This document shows, piece by piece, positions 1 to 10,137 of a DNA stretch of 64,000 bases. Every line of letters starts with the position of its first letter. Within the stretch, counting starts at the first letter, position 1. Made by a program: the position numbers and the translations under genes. Source of the stretch: Vanessa cardui (taxonomy: Eukaryota > Arthropoda > Insecta > Lepidoptera > Nymphalidae); assembly GCF_905220365.1 (NCBI RefSeq), contig NC_061151.1, positions 5,016,197 through 5,080,196 on the forward strand. Reading direction: 5' to 3'. The notes beneath the pieces are model-generated. The model was not told the origin of the DNA, searched no databases, and saw only the letters and a list, made by a program, of their open reading frames with translations.

Positions 1-258
1 ATACATCCTCAAATCTCAGAAGCTAACTGCCTCCTTATGTAATTATAATAATTGTGTATTTTGTGTCGACATTGAGAAAACGACGTTAGTTACACAATTA
101 ACTATAATTTAATGTTATTTCATACAATGTATTATGTTAGGATAGATAAAGTTTTAAGAAAAGGTAAGTTTGACTCAATAGTTGGAATACAGTCTGGCCC
201 GGGGCAACAAAGGAATGAAGTCCCAAGTTTTTAAACAAAATGTTTTTTAAATAAAAAA

Positions 259-703
259 GGCTATTTGACTGGTTTTTAAAATCCATTTCATATTATTTAG
301 TAGAGGTTAAGGAACCCAGTAAAAGATTGATTTCTTTATTTCTAGTACATATTTGCCGAAAAATATCATATTAAAAATTCCATATTTAAATAACGCGCGA
401 AAACGCTACTTGGACAATATAGCGTTGCAATGGGGTCGGTGACGTCACTTTGCTGTAATATAATCTGTGGTACATATAGTAGAAAAGAAAGGTTTACAAG
501 AAAGTGACTTAATCATAAGCCCAGCCAATCAGGATCGTTTTGTGTCACGTGACAAACTTTTGAAAAAATGCATTATTATTTATTGATTTTTGAATAAATT
601 AAGTATTATTTTCAACTTTCGTTAGTAAATAACCACCTTTAAACTCATATACGCTAATTACAATAATTCACAATTTATTTTTTGCATTGTCATACAGCCT
701 ATT
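259..703. mobile_element. MITE-like 445-bp repeat, copy 1
   Basis: Starts GGCTATTTGACTGGTTTTTA and ends with CAGCCTATT, short inverted ends (AATAGGCTATTTGA in the consensus). Shares AACGCGCGAAAACGCTACTT and CGTTTTGTGTCACGTGACAA with the copy at 8672. Confidence 0.75.
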
Positions 704-789
704 TAAGTTTCAATATTTTATCGTGAACTAGTAGTCGGCCGCCTTTCAGCCTTTCAGGGTGTTGGTTCATACCAAATTTGCGAATGGAC

Positions 790-958
790 ATTACTTGGTG
801 TTAAACGGCTATACTTGGTATTATTGTGTTCCAGTTTTGTTTTGTGTTCCAGAAGGACGAGTCAGCCAGTGTAATAAGTACAAGGGAAATAACATCTAAG
901 CTCCCAAGGTGGGTGACGCATTGGTGTGATATAAGGAATAGTTATTTTTCTCAGAGGA
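790..958 (+). repeat. GGTGGCCCATATGCTCGT-family repeat (LINE-3'-like), partial
   Basis: GGTATTATTGTGTTCCAGTT, GACGAGTCAGCCAGTGTAAT and GGGAAATAACATCTAAGCTC. The 3' end is missing. Confidence 0.6.
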
Positions 959-981
959 TTGATATCTATGGACGAGAACTA

Positions 982-1332
982 TAGTGGCGAATTTACAAAT
1001 CTGCCGCTAGTAGGCTAGTAGGCTATTCAATTTTTGCCGCCCCTCCTTTTTTTGCAACATTTATGATTTGTGTTCTATCGTCCATTATACATCGGTTTTT
1101 TCCCGTTAGTAGTATAATTATAAACCAGGTGATATTTCTGTCAGTTACTAGATTATATTTTCAAACCGCTATGTAGTGACGAGTATACGGATTACGGACG
1201 CAATGTGTGTACGTATAATTATAATTGTTTTTATTACTGTAAGATAAAGACAATTTGGGCTATATTTGCCGCCCCTCTAAATCTGTCGCCGTAGGCTCCA
1301 GCCTATTTAGTCTATTGGTAAATATGCCACTG
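982..1332. mobile_element. hAT-like MITE, separate family
   Basis: Left end TAGTGGCGAATTTACAAATC and right end (reverse) CAGTGGCATATTTACCAATA, both followed inward by a GTAGGCT-type stretch and TTGCCGCCCCTC. Flanks GAGAACTA and AGTACATT are not a clean duplication. Confidence 0.6.
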
Positions 1333-1355
1333 AGTACATTTGTCAGTCTGCCTAC

Positions 1356-1650
1356 AACAACAGCCTGTAAATTCCCACTGCTGGACTAAAGGCCTCCTCT
1401 CCCTTTGAGGAGAAGGTTTTGGAACATTTTCCACCACGCTGTTCCAATGCGGGTTGGTGGAATAGACATGTGGCAGAATTTCTATGAAATTTGTCACATG
1501 CAGGCTTCCTCACGATGTTTTCCTTCATCGCTGAGCACGAGATGAATTATAAAGACAAATTAAGCACATGAATCAGCGGTGCTTGCCTGTGTTTGAACCC
1601 GCAATCATCGGTTAAGATGCACGCGTTCTAACCACTGGGCCATCTCGAAC
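1356..1650 (-). mobile_element. Metulj-type tRNA-derived SINE, full length
   Basis: The minus strand has the tRNA-like head (A box in GAGATGGCCCAGTGG, B box in GGTTCAAAC), the conserved body and a GTTGTTGT tail. It is flanked by a 13-bp target duplication TCAGTCTGCCTAC at 1343-1355 and 1651-1663. Confidence 0.9.
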
Positions 1651-1689
1651 TCAGTCTGCCTACGTATTACATAAATAAAATAATAGAAT

Positions 1690-1960
1690 AGAATAATACA
1701 ATAATTCCAAACAAGCCAATGAAGTGCTGTCGAAACGCTTGGCCCTTCGAGTAGTGGTGCAAAAAGCTTCATCAAAAGTATAACACCTCGCCTCATTGCC
1801 TCCACTGGTGACAGGAGGGCTGGTTCGTTTGCCCAGAGGATCGGAATCTTGCCACCATTCCACGCGGTCAAGATTTATACAGTAACTAGTTTTAGTTCAT
1901 ATTTGTATATATATATTTAAGCATTTAATGTTGTTAATAACAAGCCAATATAAATGCAAT
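1690..1960 (+). pseudogene. LINE-derived fragment (IQRGNAASILAT family)
   Basis: Contains AAAAAGCTTCATCAAAAGTA, GACAGGAGGGCTGGTTCGTT, CCCAGAGGATCGGAAT and CAAGATTTATACAGTAACTA, as at 28570-28780. Frames are broken. Confidence 0.5.
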
Positions 1961-2267
1961 AAAATAATAAATACGAAACGAAACTAATATTTAATCAACC
2001 CAAAAAATAAGGTTATATAATATGTAATAAGGCTGTGACTTGAAGAATTCTGCATCGGATTCCCTAAATTTGGCTCGAAGTAAATCTTAACCGGAAGTGA
2101 CGGATATAAAATTGAGCAACCTCATAGTTTTCATGAGTTTATAATTTATCTGGTGATTGGCTGTGTAAGTTTCATATGTGTTATACTTTCATGGAATTAA
2201 CAATTTAGGAATCGTGGTAGTGGATATACCTCTTCTGTTGAGGAAATATTTTGAGTTTAGTTCATTC

Positions 2268-2464
2268 AATTTATTTATTTACGACATCACATTGCAAACT
2301 TCTAAAATTATCAGTGTTTGTTTACTATATTGTTCATATATTATTTATACAAACCTTCCCCTGGAATCACACTATCTATTAAAAAAAACCTCATCGAACA
2401 ACCTTTGCGTAGATTTAAAGATATAGGGACAGAGAAAGCGACTTTGTTTTATACTGTGTAGTGG
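2268..2464 (-). mobile_element. Helitron-like family 2 (TCACTACATAGTATAAAAC type), partial
   Basis: In reverse: TTTATTTACGACATCACATT, GATTTAAAGATATAGGGACA and GACTTTGTTTTATACTGTGT. The CTAG end is missing. Confidence 0.65.
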
Positions 2465-3029
2465 TGGAACATAGATTCACATTAGATGTAACTTCATACT
2501 CAACCTCTTATAGATAGAAAGAAAGAAATGTATATTAGGATACGAGACACAATGAAAAGAATGAAATGTATAAAAAAATACAAACAACAAAAGAAAATAC
2601 TAATATAAACTAATTATAATTACTGACTAACTTAATCTAAAAAAAAACAACTACAAAACAAAACAATGATTATTATCGTGTCCTAAAAGGTGTACCATTC
2701 AGCTTCCAAGTTGGGTTCCAAGAACCCAACACCGATTTTCAATGGTACCCACTGGTTGTGACGGGTTGTGACAATATATGGTATTATTTAATAAACACTA
2801 CAATATTAATAAACATACAATAAACGTGTAATAACAATATGTCATTTTTAAATGAATAATACACGCAAAACATCAAATATTTCATTTCATGTTTATAAAA
2901 ATGGATATATTTAATATTAATCATCCTTGGCAACGTTTGAACGATCACAACAATAGTTCAAATATGAATAATATTTTAAAGAGAATTTATGCAATGCACT
3001 TTGTCGCAACTCGATACTAGATGGCGCTG
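2465..3029. other. AT-rich intergenic, no feature recognised
   Basis: A-rich stretch with no recognised repeat, RNA gene or coding frame. Confidence 0.6.
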
Positions 3030-3690
3030 TACATTATCATCCTCCTACTCTTATCCCAATCTACTTGGGATCGGCGCAGCATGTCTTCTTCATCCATACT
3101 TTCCTAGCTGACGTCATCTCACAAGTAACATTCTTTCCAGCCATATCATCTTTCACACAATCCATCCATCGTTTCATTGGTCGTCCCCTCTTTATACATC
3201 CACATTCATGCTCAAGACCTCACAATATATAATATAATAATACTTTATATATGTATAAGTATGTATTTTTTATGTATTTGAATGTATTTATAAAACATAT
3301 GTATTATTTTGTTTATACACGTTTTTATACGTTATATATAACATGTATTAATCGTATGTATGTATGTTATGTAGATATGTTATGTTTGTGTATATGTGAT
3401 TTACCTAAAAGGTGTACACCTCCGAACCCCTTTCTTAGAGTATTGAATGTCCTCTATCCAAAGGTTGTCTGGAAGAGATTGCTCTTTTAGCGATAAGACC
3501 GCCTTTTGTACCGTGTTTGATATTTTGTTGTGTTGCTTCTTGTATTTTTTCTGTTTCGATGTACAATAAAGTATATTTATCTTATCTTATATTCCTCATT
3601 CCTCCGCATAACATACCCATACAATGAAAGCCGCCTTCCAATAATCTTCTTGGTTATCTGTGCCACTTTCAAACTTCCTCTAAACTAGGT
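3030..3690 (-). pseudogene. RTE-type LINE relic, split by a later insertion
   Basis: Minus-strand pieces at about 3030-3215 and 3590-3690 match the same coding region as the copy at 38828-39105: the right piece corresponds to the WYGHVMRRNEE region and the left piece to the KRWMDC...CADP end, with a TTGGGATCGGCGCAGCATG stretch. The break between them is filled by a + strand LINE 3' end (3217-3590). No frame is intact. Confidence 0.75.
3217..3592 (+). mobile_element. LINE 3' end inserted into the RTE relic
   Basis: Contains the widespread insect LINE 3' region with GTCTGGAAGAGATTGCTC, GCGATAAGACCGCC and GTACAATAAAGTAT, ending in a TTATC repeat. It interrupts the minus-strand RTE relic and is therefore younger. 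Confidence 0.65.
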
Positions 3691-4019
3691 GGCGCTGTAT
3701 CAACTTCTTAATTGTTAAGGTTACGTTACGTGCCAGTAATATATAAGCATTGTATTATATCATTGTTGTAATTATTGTATAATCATTACATATCTAATAT
3801 CTAACAGGATTTCAAAACGTACTAATGCAACATATTTATCGTTATTTTTTAATTAATATTTGTGTAGTTTTGAATGCGTAACACGAAATAGTTCCTGAAA
3901 AAATAAATTTTGAAATTTTCCAATCCGCCATTTTAATTATCGAATAACAACATTTCATTTTCAAATTAATTATTTTTTATATTTATAATTATTATTATAC
4001 TTATAATCATTTATATGAG

Positions 4020-4247
4020 ACAAATATGACAACATCACATACATTACTCTGATCCCAATGTAAGTAGCTGAAGCACTTGTGTTATGGAAATCAGAAGTAA
4101 CGACGGTACCACAAACACCCAGACCTAAGACAACATAGAAAACTAATGGGTATCTACATCGACTCGGCCGGGAATCGAACCCGGGATCTCAGAGTGGCGT
4201 ACCCATGAAAACCGGTGTACACACCACTCGACCATAGAGGTCGTCAA
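4020..4247 (-). mobile_element. tRNA-derived SINE, second family
   Basis: The minus strand has the tRNA-like head (GTGGTCGAGTGG-type A box, GGTTCGATTCCCGGCCGAG B box), then a body with TTGTCTTAGGTCTGGGTG and TACATTGGGATCAGAGTAAT. Head near 4247, 3' end near 4020. Confidence 0.8.
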
Positions 4248-4284
4248 TTAAAAAAATTACAAAATGCAAGTGTAATATTGGATG

Positions 4285-4580
4285 GAGCTGAGATGGCCCA
4301 GTGGTTAGCACTCGTACATCTTAACCGATGATTGCGGATTCAAACCCAGGCAAGCTCCACTGAATTTTCATGCACTTAATATGTATTTATAATGTATTTG
4401 AAGCCCAGCATTGAAGAAAAACATCTCGAGGAAACCGCCATATGTCTAATTTCAACGATATTTTGACAAATGTGAATCCATCAACTTGCATTGGAGCAGC
4501 GTTGTGGAATATTCTCCTCATCTTCTTTTCAAATAAAGAGGAGGTTATAGCTTATCGGTGGGAAATTTACAGGCTGTACA
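4285..4580 (+). mobile_element. Metulj-type SINE
   Basis: Head GAGCTGAGATGGCCCAGTGG, B box GGATTCAAACCCAGG, and tail GGGAAATTTACAGGCTGTAC. Diverged in the middle. Confidence 0.8.
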
Positions 4581-4649
4581 TGTTGTATCATCAGTTGACC
4601 TATTTGCGATTCTGTTTATGTATTTTAGATAAAAGAAAATCCAACAACA

Positions 4650-4790
4650 GTTTAAATTATTTTAAAAAACCTCTAAAATAACCAGCGTCTCTCTTCTATA
4701 TTGTGCATGTATTATAATATGAGCATATATTATAACTTTCCTCTTGAACCTCTCTATATATTAAATAAAACCGCATTAAAATCGATTGTA
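4650..4790 (-). mobile_element. Helitron-like family 2 remnant
   Basis: In reverse: ATTGTGCATGTATTATAATA, CTTTCCTCTTGAACC and ATTAAATAAAACCGCATTAA. Confidence 0.5.
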
Positions 4791-4792
4791 TT

Positions 4793-5032
4793 TGACGACC
4801 TCCCTGGTCGAGTTGTGTGTACACCGGTTTTCATGGGTCCGCCACTCCGAGGTTCCGGGTTCGATTCCCGGCCGAGTCGATGTAGATTACCATAAGTTTT
4901 CTATGTTGTCTTGGGTCTGGGTGTTTGTGGTACCTTCGTTACTTCTGATTTTCCATAACACAAGTGCTTTAGCTACTTACATTGGTATCAGAGTAATGTA
5001 TGTGATGTTGTCTCATATTTATATACTATGTA
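4793..5032 (+). mobile_element. tRNA-derived SINE, second family
   Basis: GACGACCTCCCTGGTCGAGT, CGGGTTCGATTCCCGGCCGA, and the body to GTGATGTTGTCTCATATTTA. It faces the copy at 4020-4247. Confidence 0.8.
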
Positions 5033-5139
5033 ATGATTAACTATAATATTAATGATTTTTCCTCGAAAACTGCATATTACTTCAACATTATGTGGTGCAA
5101 ATATAGAACTGCTTAGTTATATATTTCTAGGTATATTAT

Positions 5140-5247
5140 ATAAGGTTGCTAACCTCAATGGTTGGCATTTGGATATCAGTACTTTCACTGAGGTCTAAGG
5201 TTAGTACTTGCTGAGCTTTTACACGTTAAAGCTTATCTAACCTTATA
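5140..5247. repeat. Small inverted-repeat element
   Basis: TATAAGGTTGCTAACC near the left pairs loosely with TTATCTAACCTTATA at the right. Possibly a MITE of about 110 bp. Confidence 0.3.
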
Positions 5248-5324
5248 TATATATTATTTTATAATATAAAACTAATTGATATTGTACCTACACCATAAAT
5301 CTGTATTACAAATAATCTCCACTA

Positions 5325-5440
5325 GATTCAGGGTTTCTGGAAGAGATCTCTTGTTAGAGATAAGTTATCCCTATGTACACATTTTTCATTTATATAATTC
5401 TCTGTATACTCTGTTGGTACATAAATAAATAAATATAAAG
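5325..5440 (+). mobile_element. LINE 3'-end fragment
   Basis: Contains TTTCTGGAAGAGATCTCTTG and GAGATAAG, followed by an AATAAATAAATA tail. Related in layout to the 3' region at 3420-3590. Confidence 0.55.
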
Positions 5441-5657
5441 CTTATTGTAACTTCTAGTCCATATTATATGAGATTGCACATATTTGTACTAATTGTCGAA
5501 TTGTTATGTTATATTCTGGACTTGTATTAAGGAAAGTAGATTATGTCCAATTTTCTATTTGTTCTTGGGGGTAAGGTCAAGTTATATGCCGTGATAGCAT
5601 ATGACGCTTCCTTAAACATGCTACGAAGTATATAAGACCAGCTGCCGGTCCCACATG

Positions 5658-5929
5658 CAGAGCCGGATTTAAAGGTCTGGAGGCCCCCGGGCCACAAAGC
5701 AGTGGGGGCCCTAGACAAACAGAAGCGTGAACAACCTAATAATTATATTATCATGAATTAATTACTTTTTTCATTTCAATCAGTAAGCTATGATTTATTT
5801 ACTTGTATAAAATATTAAATAATAAGATTATTATATTTATATTTGTTAACTTGCTGAAAACTGTGGCCCCCACTAATGTGGAGGCTCCAGGGCAGTTGCC
5901 CCGGTTGCCCTTCCCTAAATACGGCCTTG
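5658..5929 (+). mobile_element. hAT-like MITE with 8-bp target duplication
   Basis: Starts CAGAGCCGGATTTAAAGG and ends CTAAATACGGCCTTG, inverted ends of the hAT type. The 8-bp duplication CCCACATG is perfect at 5650-5657 and 5930-5937. 272 bp and AT-rich inside, non-coding. Confidence 0.9.
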
Positions 5930-6029
5930 CCCACATGGGTTCAATAAAGTGTTAATATAAAACTTTTAGATTGAAGAAAACACTGAAAGAGAAAAATCCA
6001 AAATTCTCAAATTTTATCCAAAATAATAT

Positions 6030-6172
6030 GCATCTATTATACATACATATAAACATTTCTCTTGTATCACTTTGTTTATTAACGAAAACCGCTTCAAAAT
6101 CTGTTCTGTAGTGTAAAAGATACAAGCGTACATACAGCAATGAGCTACATTGTTTTATGTAGATATAGGGTT
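6030..6172 (-). mobile_element. Helitron-like family 2 remnant
   Basis: In reverse: ATAAACATTTCTCTTGTATC, ACGAAAACCGCTTCAAAATC and TTGTTTTATGTAGA. Confidence 0.45.
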
Positions 6173-6297
6173 CACAAGTAGAGTGTGGGGGGAGGCACGC
6201 CCACTCAAACCCAAACATACATAAAAGAGCATCATACCCTTAGATGACCATACATACAATTTATTCTTACTACCAAGAAATATATACAATATCATAA

Positions 6298-6508
6298 GAC
6301 CACCTCCGTGGTCGAGTAGTGTGTACACCGGTTTTCATGGGTACGCCACTCCGAGGTCCCAGGTTTGATCCCAAGTCGATGTAGATTATCATTACTTTTC
6401 TATGTTGTCTTGGGTCTGGGTGTTTGTGGTAACGTCGTTACTTCTGATTTTCCATAACACAAGTGCTTTAGCTACTTACATTAGGATCAGAGTTATGTAT
6501 GTGATGTT
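6298..6508 (+). mobile_element. tRNA-derived SINE, second family
   Basis: GACCACCTCCGTGGTCGAGT, the B box decayed to GGTTTGATCCC, then the conserved body to GTGATGTTATCCC. Confidence 0.8.
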
Positions 6509-6780
6509 ATCCCAAAAAAAAGCCATGAGCTCTTCATGTCTACGGTTCTCGTCAAGACGGATAGACTTTACGATATTGAAGATTCCCCTGATTAACTAAA
6601 TCCTGGGAAGAAGCGGCTCAGGTTTAAAGGTTCACTGCTTCACTGAAAAATAAAGATCCTTGATCAGATGTTCAGAAGATCGCTTGAACATATTTTGCTA
6701 TTCCAATTCAATAAAAATACATTCCACCAAACCAAAAGCGTTTTTTTTGTAAATAAATAGAAGGACACGTATCACTTAAG

Positions 6781-6955
6781 GCGAAACGCCCAGTGGTCAG
6801 AACGCGTGCATCTTAATCGATGATTGCGGGTTCAAAGCCATGCAAGCACAACTGAATATTCATGTTCTTAGTTTGTCTTTATAATTCATCTCACTCCGCG
6901 GTGACGAACATCGTGAGAAAACCTGCACGTTTCTAATTTATTAGAAATTAGACTT
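6781..6955 (+). mobile_element. Metulj-type SINE, 3'-truncated
   Basis: GCCCAGTGGTCAGAACGCGT, GATTGCGGGTTCAAAGCC and AACATCGTGAGAAAACCTGC. It stops after the CTAATTT region. Confidence 0.75.
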
Positions 6956-6974
6956 TCTATGAAAATTTAAATGG

Positions 6975-7041
6975 TAGCCTGTGAACCCGCAATCATCGGT
7001 TAAGATGCACGCGTTCTAACCACTGAGTCATCTCGGCTCAC
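6975..7041 (-). mobile_element. Metulj-type SINE head fragment
   Basis: In reverse: GTGAACCCGCAATCATCGGT, GCACGCGTTCTAACCACTG and CATCTCGGCTC. It lies opposite in orientation to the copy at 6781-6955. Confidence 0.75.
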
Positions 7042-7131
7042 CATCGAAACAGTTCATCATTAAATATTAGCATAGTGCGTGAAGCAAAACACAATTAATG
7101 TCTAATATAACCGACAAAACATATATAATAT

Positions 7132-7196
7132 GTGGTGTTTTGTTCCGGTGTAATGGGTAAGTGAGCCAGTGTAATTACACGCACAAAGGACAGTCG
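7132..7196 (+). repeat. GGTGGCCCATATGCTCGT-family fragment
   Basis: TGTTCCGGTGTAATGGGTAA and GAGCCAGTGTAATTACACGC. Confidence 0.55.
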
Positions 7197-7299
7197 CTAA
7201 ACTTGCAATACACTTCGGCTTCATTATACGTGCATATAAAAATTAAGTATTTATTTTACTAATATTGAATATAATATCATAAGTGTTTTTTGACATAAT

Positions 7300-7510
7300 T
7301 AAATCAAAATAAACTTTATTCGAGTGGGCTTTTACAAGCACTTTTGAATCGTCATTTAACAATTAAGTGAAGCTACCACCGGTTCGGAAAGTAGATTCTG
7401 CCGAAAATAACTGGCGAGAAAAGCAGTAGTTACTCTTTTTCAACAAAAAATACAAAGTCATGTTAGTTAATACAATTATTTCAAATTAATATATCCTGCC
7501 TGGAAGTCAA
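7300..7510 (-). mobile_element. LINE 3'-end fragment (DDKKAW family)
   Basis: In reverse: AATCAAAATAAACTTTATTC, GGTTCGGAAAGTAGATTCTG and AATATATCCTGCCTGGAAGT. Confidence 0.65.
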
Positions 7511-7751
7511 TGGGTATTAATTACAAAAAATTTTATCATTTACAAAATCTTGTATCGAATAATATTCCTTTTTTATCAATATATGTACCATATTATTGTC
7601 TCACCGGTCCGGTGGCCCCTTGGAGTTGGAATGGAGGAGGGTGTATTTGGGAATGGTTTTGGTCTTCTTCTCACACCAGCAAGCTCAAAGCAATCGATTC
7701 CATCTTTCAAATTACGTAACGTATTTTGATGTTGTTTTTTTAATAGATAGA

Positions 7752-7995
7752 TTGATCATCAGATATTCTACTGCTAAGCAACAGTACTCAGTATTGTTGT
7801 GTTCCGGTTTGAAGGGCGAGTGAGCCAGTGTAATTGCAGTCACAAAGGACATAACATCTTAGTTTCCAAGGTTGGTGGAACATTGACGATGTAATAAATA
7901 GTTAATATTTCTTACTGCGTCATTGTCTATGGGTGATGGTTACCACTTACTATCAGGTGGCCCATATGCTCGTCCGCCAACCTATATCATAAGAA
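7752..7995 (+). repeat. GGTGGCCCATATGCTCGT-family repeat
   Basis: CAGATATTCTACTGCTAAGC, AGTACTCAGTATTGTTGTGT, ATCAGGTGGCCCATATGCTC and end CCAACCTATATCATAAG. The 3' end with an A-rich tail suggests a LINE or LINE-mobilised element. Confidence 0.7.
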
Positions 7996-8261
7996 AAAGA
8001 TAGATAAATTAGTTTTTCACCCATAACACTGATATGTTACTCCAAATTTAAATTAAGAGAAGTACTACAACTAAACAAAAATATAGTCTCCCAAATCGTC
8101 TGAGAACATTACGAAATTAGGTAAGCTACATAAAAATAATATGTACCTACTTCTGAATTGCAAATCTCTTATGTATGTTGCGAAAATTTGTCGGATACAG
8201 TAAAAGAAATACTGGCTTAGAACTTACAGATAAAGATTATAAATAGATAAAAGTGAAGTAA

Positions 8262-8448
8262 AGTAACAGCCTGTTAATTTCCCACTGCTGGGATAAGACC
8301 TCCTCTTCCATTAATTATGGAGGAATATGTTTCAAACCCTCTCTGGTTTGAAACATATTCCTCCACGCTGTCCCGATGCGGGTTGGTGGAATGTACATGT
8401 GGCAGAATTTCGATGAAATTAAACACGTGCAGGTTTCCTTACGTTTGT
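8262..8448 (-). mobile_element. Metulj-type SINE, 5'-truncated, with internal hairpin
   Basis: In reverse: AACAGCCTGTTAATTTCCCA, GATGCGGGTTGGTGGAATG and CATGTGGCAGAATTTCGATG. A perfect inverted copy of part of the body sits at 8319-8364. Confidence 0.8.
8319..8364. repeat. Perfect 20-bp-stem hairpin within a SINE
   Basis: Arms 8319-8338 and 8345-8364 are exact reverse complements with a 6-base CTCTCT loop. The right arm is normal SINE sequence; the left arm is an extra inverted copy. Confidence 0.95.
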
Positions 8449-8671
8449 CTGTCTGTTGCTCTTGATCAACCTTTAAATAAAACCTGAGATAACAAATAAT
8501 GAATATAATTAGTTTATTATTTTCCCGTAACAGACGTACAAATCAACAAAACTAATATGTACGAGCATTTAATCTGAATTCGGTTCGAGTCTGCGATGTT
8601 GTCAGGGACCACTTTCTATTTTATGACTCATGACTGTGGCCAGGGAATAAGCGATTTTTAATAAGCGCTAT

Positions 8672-9115
8672 AATAGGCTATTTGACTGGTTTTTAAAGCC
8701 ATTTTATATTATTTAGTAGAGGTTAAGGAACCCAGTATAAGTTGATTTTTTTATTTCTAGTACATATTTGCCGAAAAATATCATATTAAAAATTCCATAT
8801 TTAAATAACGCGCGAAAACGCTACTTGGACAATATGGTAATGCGATGGAGTCGGTGACGTCACTTCGCTGTATTTTAATCTGTGGTACATATAGTAGAAA
8901 AGCAAGGTTTACAACAAAGTGACTTCATCATAAACTCGGCCAATCAGGAGCGTTTTGTGTCACGTGACAAACGTTTGAAAAATTGCATTTTTATTTATTG
9001 ATTTTTGAATAAATTAAGTATTATTTTCAAGTTTCGTAAGTAAATAATCATTTTCAAACTCATAATATACATACAATAATTCACAATTTATTTTTCGCAT
9101 TATCAAATACCCTAT
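8672..9115. mobile_element. MITE-like 445-bp repeat, copy 2
   Basis: AATAGGCTATTTGACTGGTT at the left, TCAAATACCCTATT at the right. Highly similar to 259-703 over its whole length. Confidence 0.75.
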
Positions 9116-9126
9116 TGAATGTATAA

Positions 9127-9326
9127 CTAGTAGCCGCCCGCTACTTCGCTCGCGTTTTAGGGTGTTGGTTGTCATTTGTTATGCAGGAAATGCGTATCCT
9201 ATGTCCTTTCTTAGAGTTCAAGTTTGCTTCATGCCAAATTTCATCAAATTCGCTTCAGCGGTTTGGTCGTGAAAGAGCGACAGACAAACAGAGTTACTTT
9301 CACATTTATAATATTAATAATATAGA
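9127..9326 (-). mobile_element. Helitron-like element, family 1 (ends CGGGCGACTACTAG)
   Basis: The minus strand starts TC after an A and ends GGCTACTAG before a T, the Helitron pattern of 5'-TC, CTRR-3' and A/T insertion site. It contains CACGACCAAACCGCTGAAGC and GGACATAGGATACG-like text. 200 bp, non-coding. Confidence 0.75.
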
Positions 9327-9479
9327 TTGTAACGACTATGATTAAATTGGTTATTAATAAATATTGAATATATTTATGATGTTTTAATTTACATCACTAA
9401 ACGTGGAATGATTTAAATGCTTACTGCATAAATTGTAGTTCTATGTCCCGCCTGTGTAATTTATGACATATGTACTACC

Positions 9480-9640
9480 TCCAAAAAGAAATAGTTACCA
9501 TCATCATCATCGTGGCCAGCCTGTATTATTCCATTGTTGGACGTAGACTTCCTCAAGGGCGCCACTGATCCTGACCTTCGGCCTTTCATCCACGTTCTAC
9601 CAGACATCTTCCGTACATCATTGCTCCACTGCGTTACTTT
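9480..9640 (-). mobile_element. RTE-like LINE 3' end
   Basis: Begins on the + strand with (CATCAT)n followed by CCAGCCTGTATTATTCCATT and GTTGGACGTAGACTTCCTC. This is the common lepidopteran LINE 3' segment in reverse. Fragment only. Confidence 0.6.
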
Positions 9641-9681
9641 TAGATTTATAATATCAGTAAGTATAGATAAATAACGACATA

Positions 9682-10004
9682 TAGAACGACACAACTTAGA
9701 TGTAGCACCGGCAAATTTCGTAAAATTACATCCTAATTAACTGCGCTCTCCCAAATTATCAATGTTTACTTCTTATGTGAATATGATCTGTACATAAGTA
9801 ATAATATCATATGACCTAATATATTCGTCAATTTGACACGTCGATTTACATGCACTTGCTTTCTCGAGTTGAACTGACGCGAGAATCTATAGCGACGAAT
9901 AGCGTCGAATGGCGCGATAGGGAGCTATTTGTATTGGTTGTGTGAATCAGCAGTAATTGGTTTTATTGAATTTGCTGATGATATATCTAAGTTGTGTCGT
10001 ACTA
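9682..10004 (-). mobile_element. TA-flanked MITE, family TAGTACGACACAAC, copy 1
   Basis: Terminal inverted repeats start TAGAACGACACAACTTAGAT and, at the other end, reverse TAGTACGACACAACTTAGAT. TA dinucleotides at 9680-9681 and 10005-10006 flank it. The core has a conserved CGACGAATAGCGTCGAA palindrome-like region. 323 bp, no coding capacity. Orientation is set opposite to the copy at 45123. Confidence 0.8.
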
Positions 10005-10137
10005 TACCTACATACCCTTAAATGTATTAGTTATGTTTTTCTCGCTTCGAGCAATATAAATGCAAAACCACATGAAACAAGTGGTGCTTTCTATGCATTT
10101 CAACACATCAATAAACTTTAATATAACAATTATAATA

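Noticed and set aside
1312..1497. Short ORFs reading through SINE copies (also at 12757, 15414, 16901, 30317, 37387, 51058 and elsewhere)
   Set aside because: They all follow the same Metulj-type SINE sequence and carry poly-Cys or poly-Gln runs from the GTT tail; they are not genes.
4793..4880. tRNA genes
   Set aside because: The A and B boxes belong to SINE heads; the acceptor stems do not close and a SINE body follows each.
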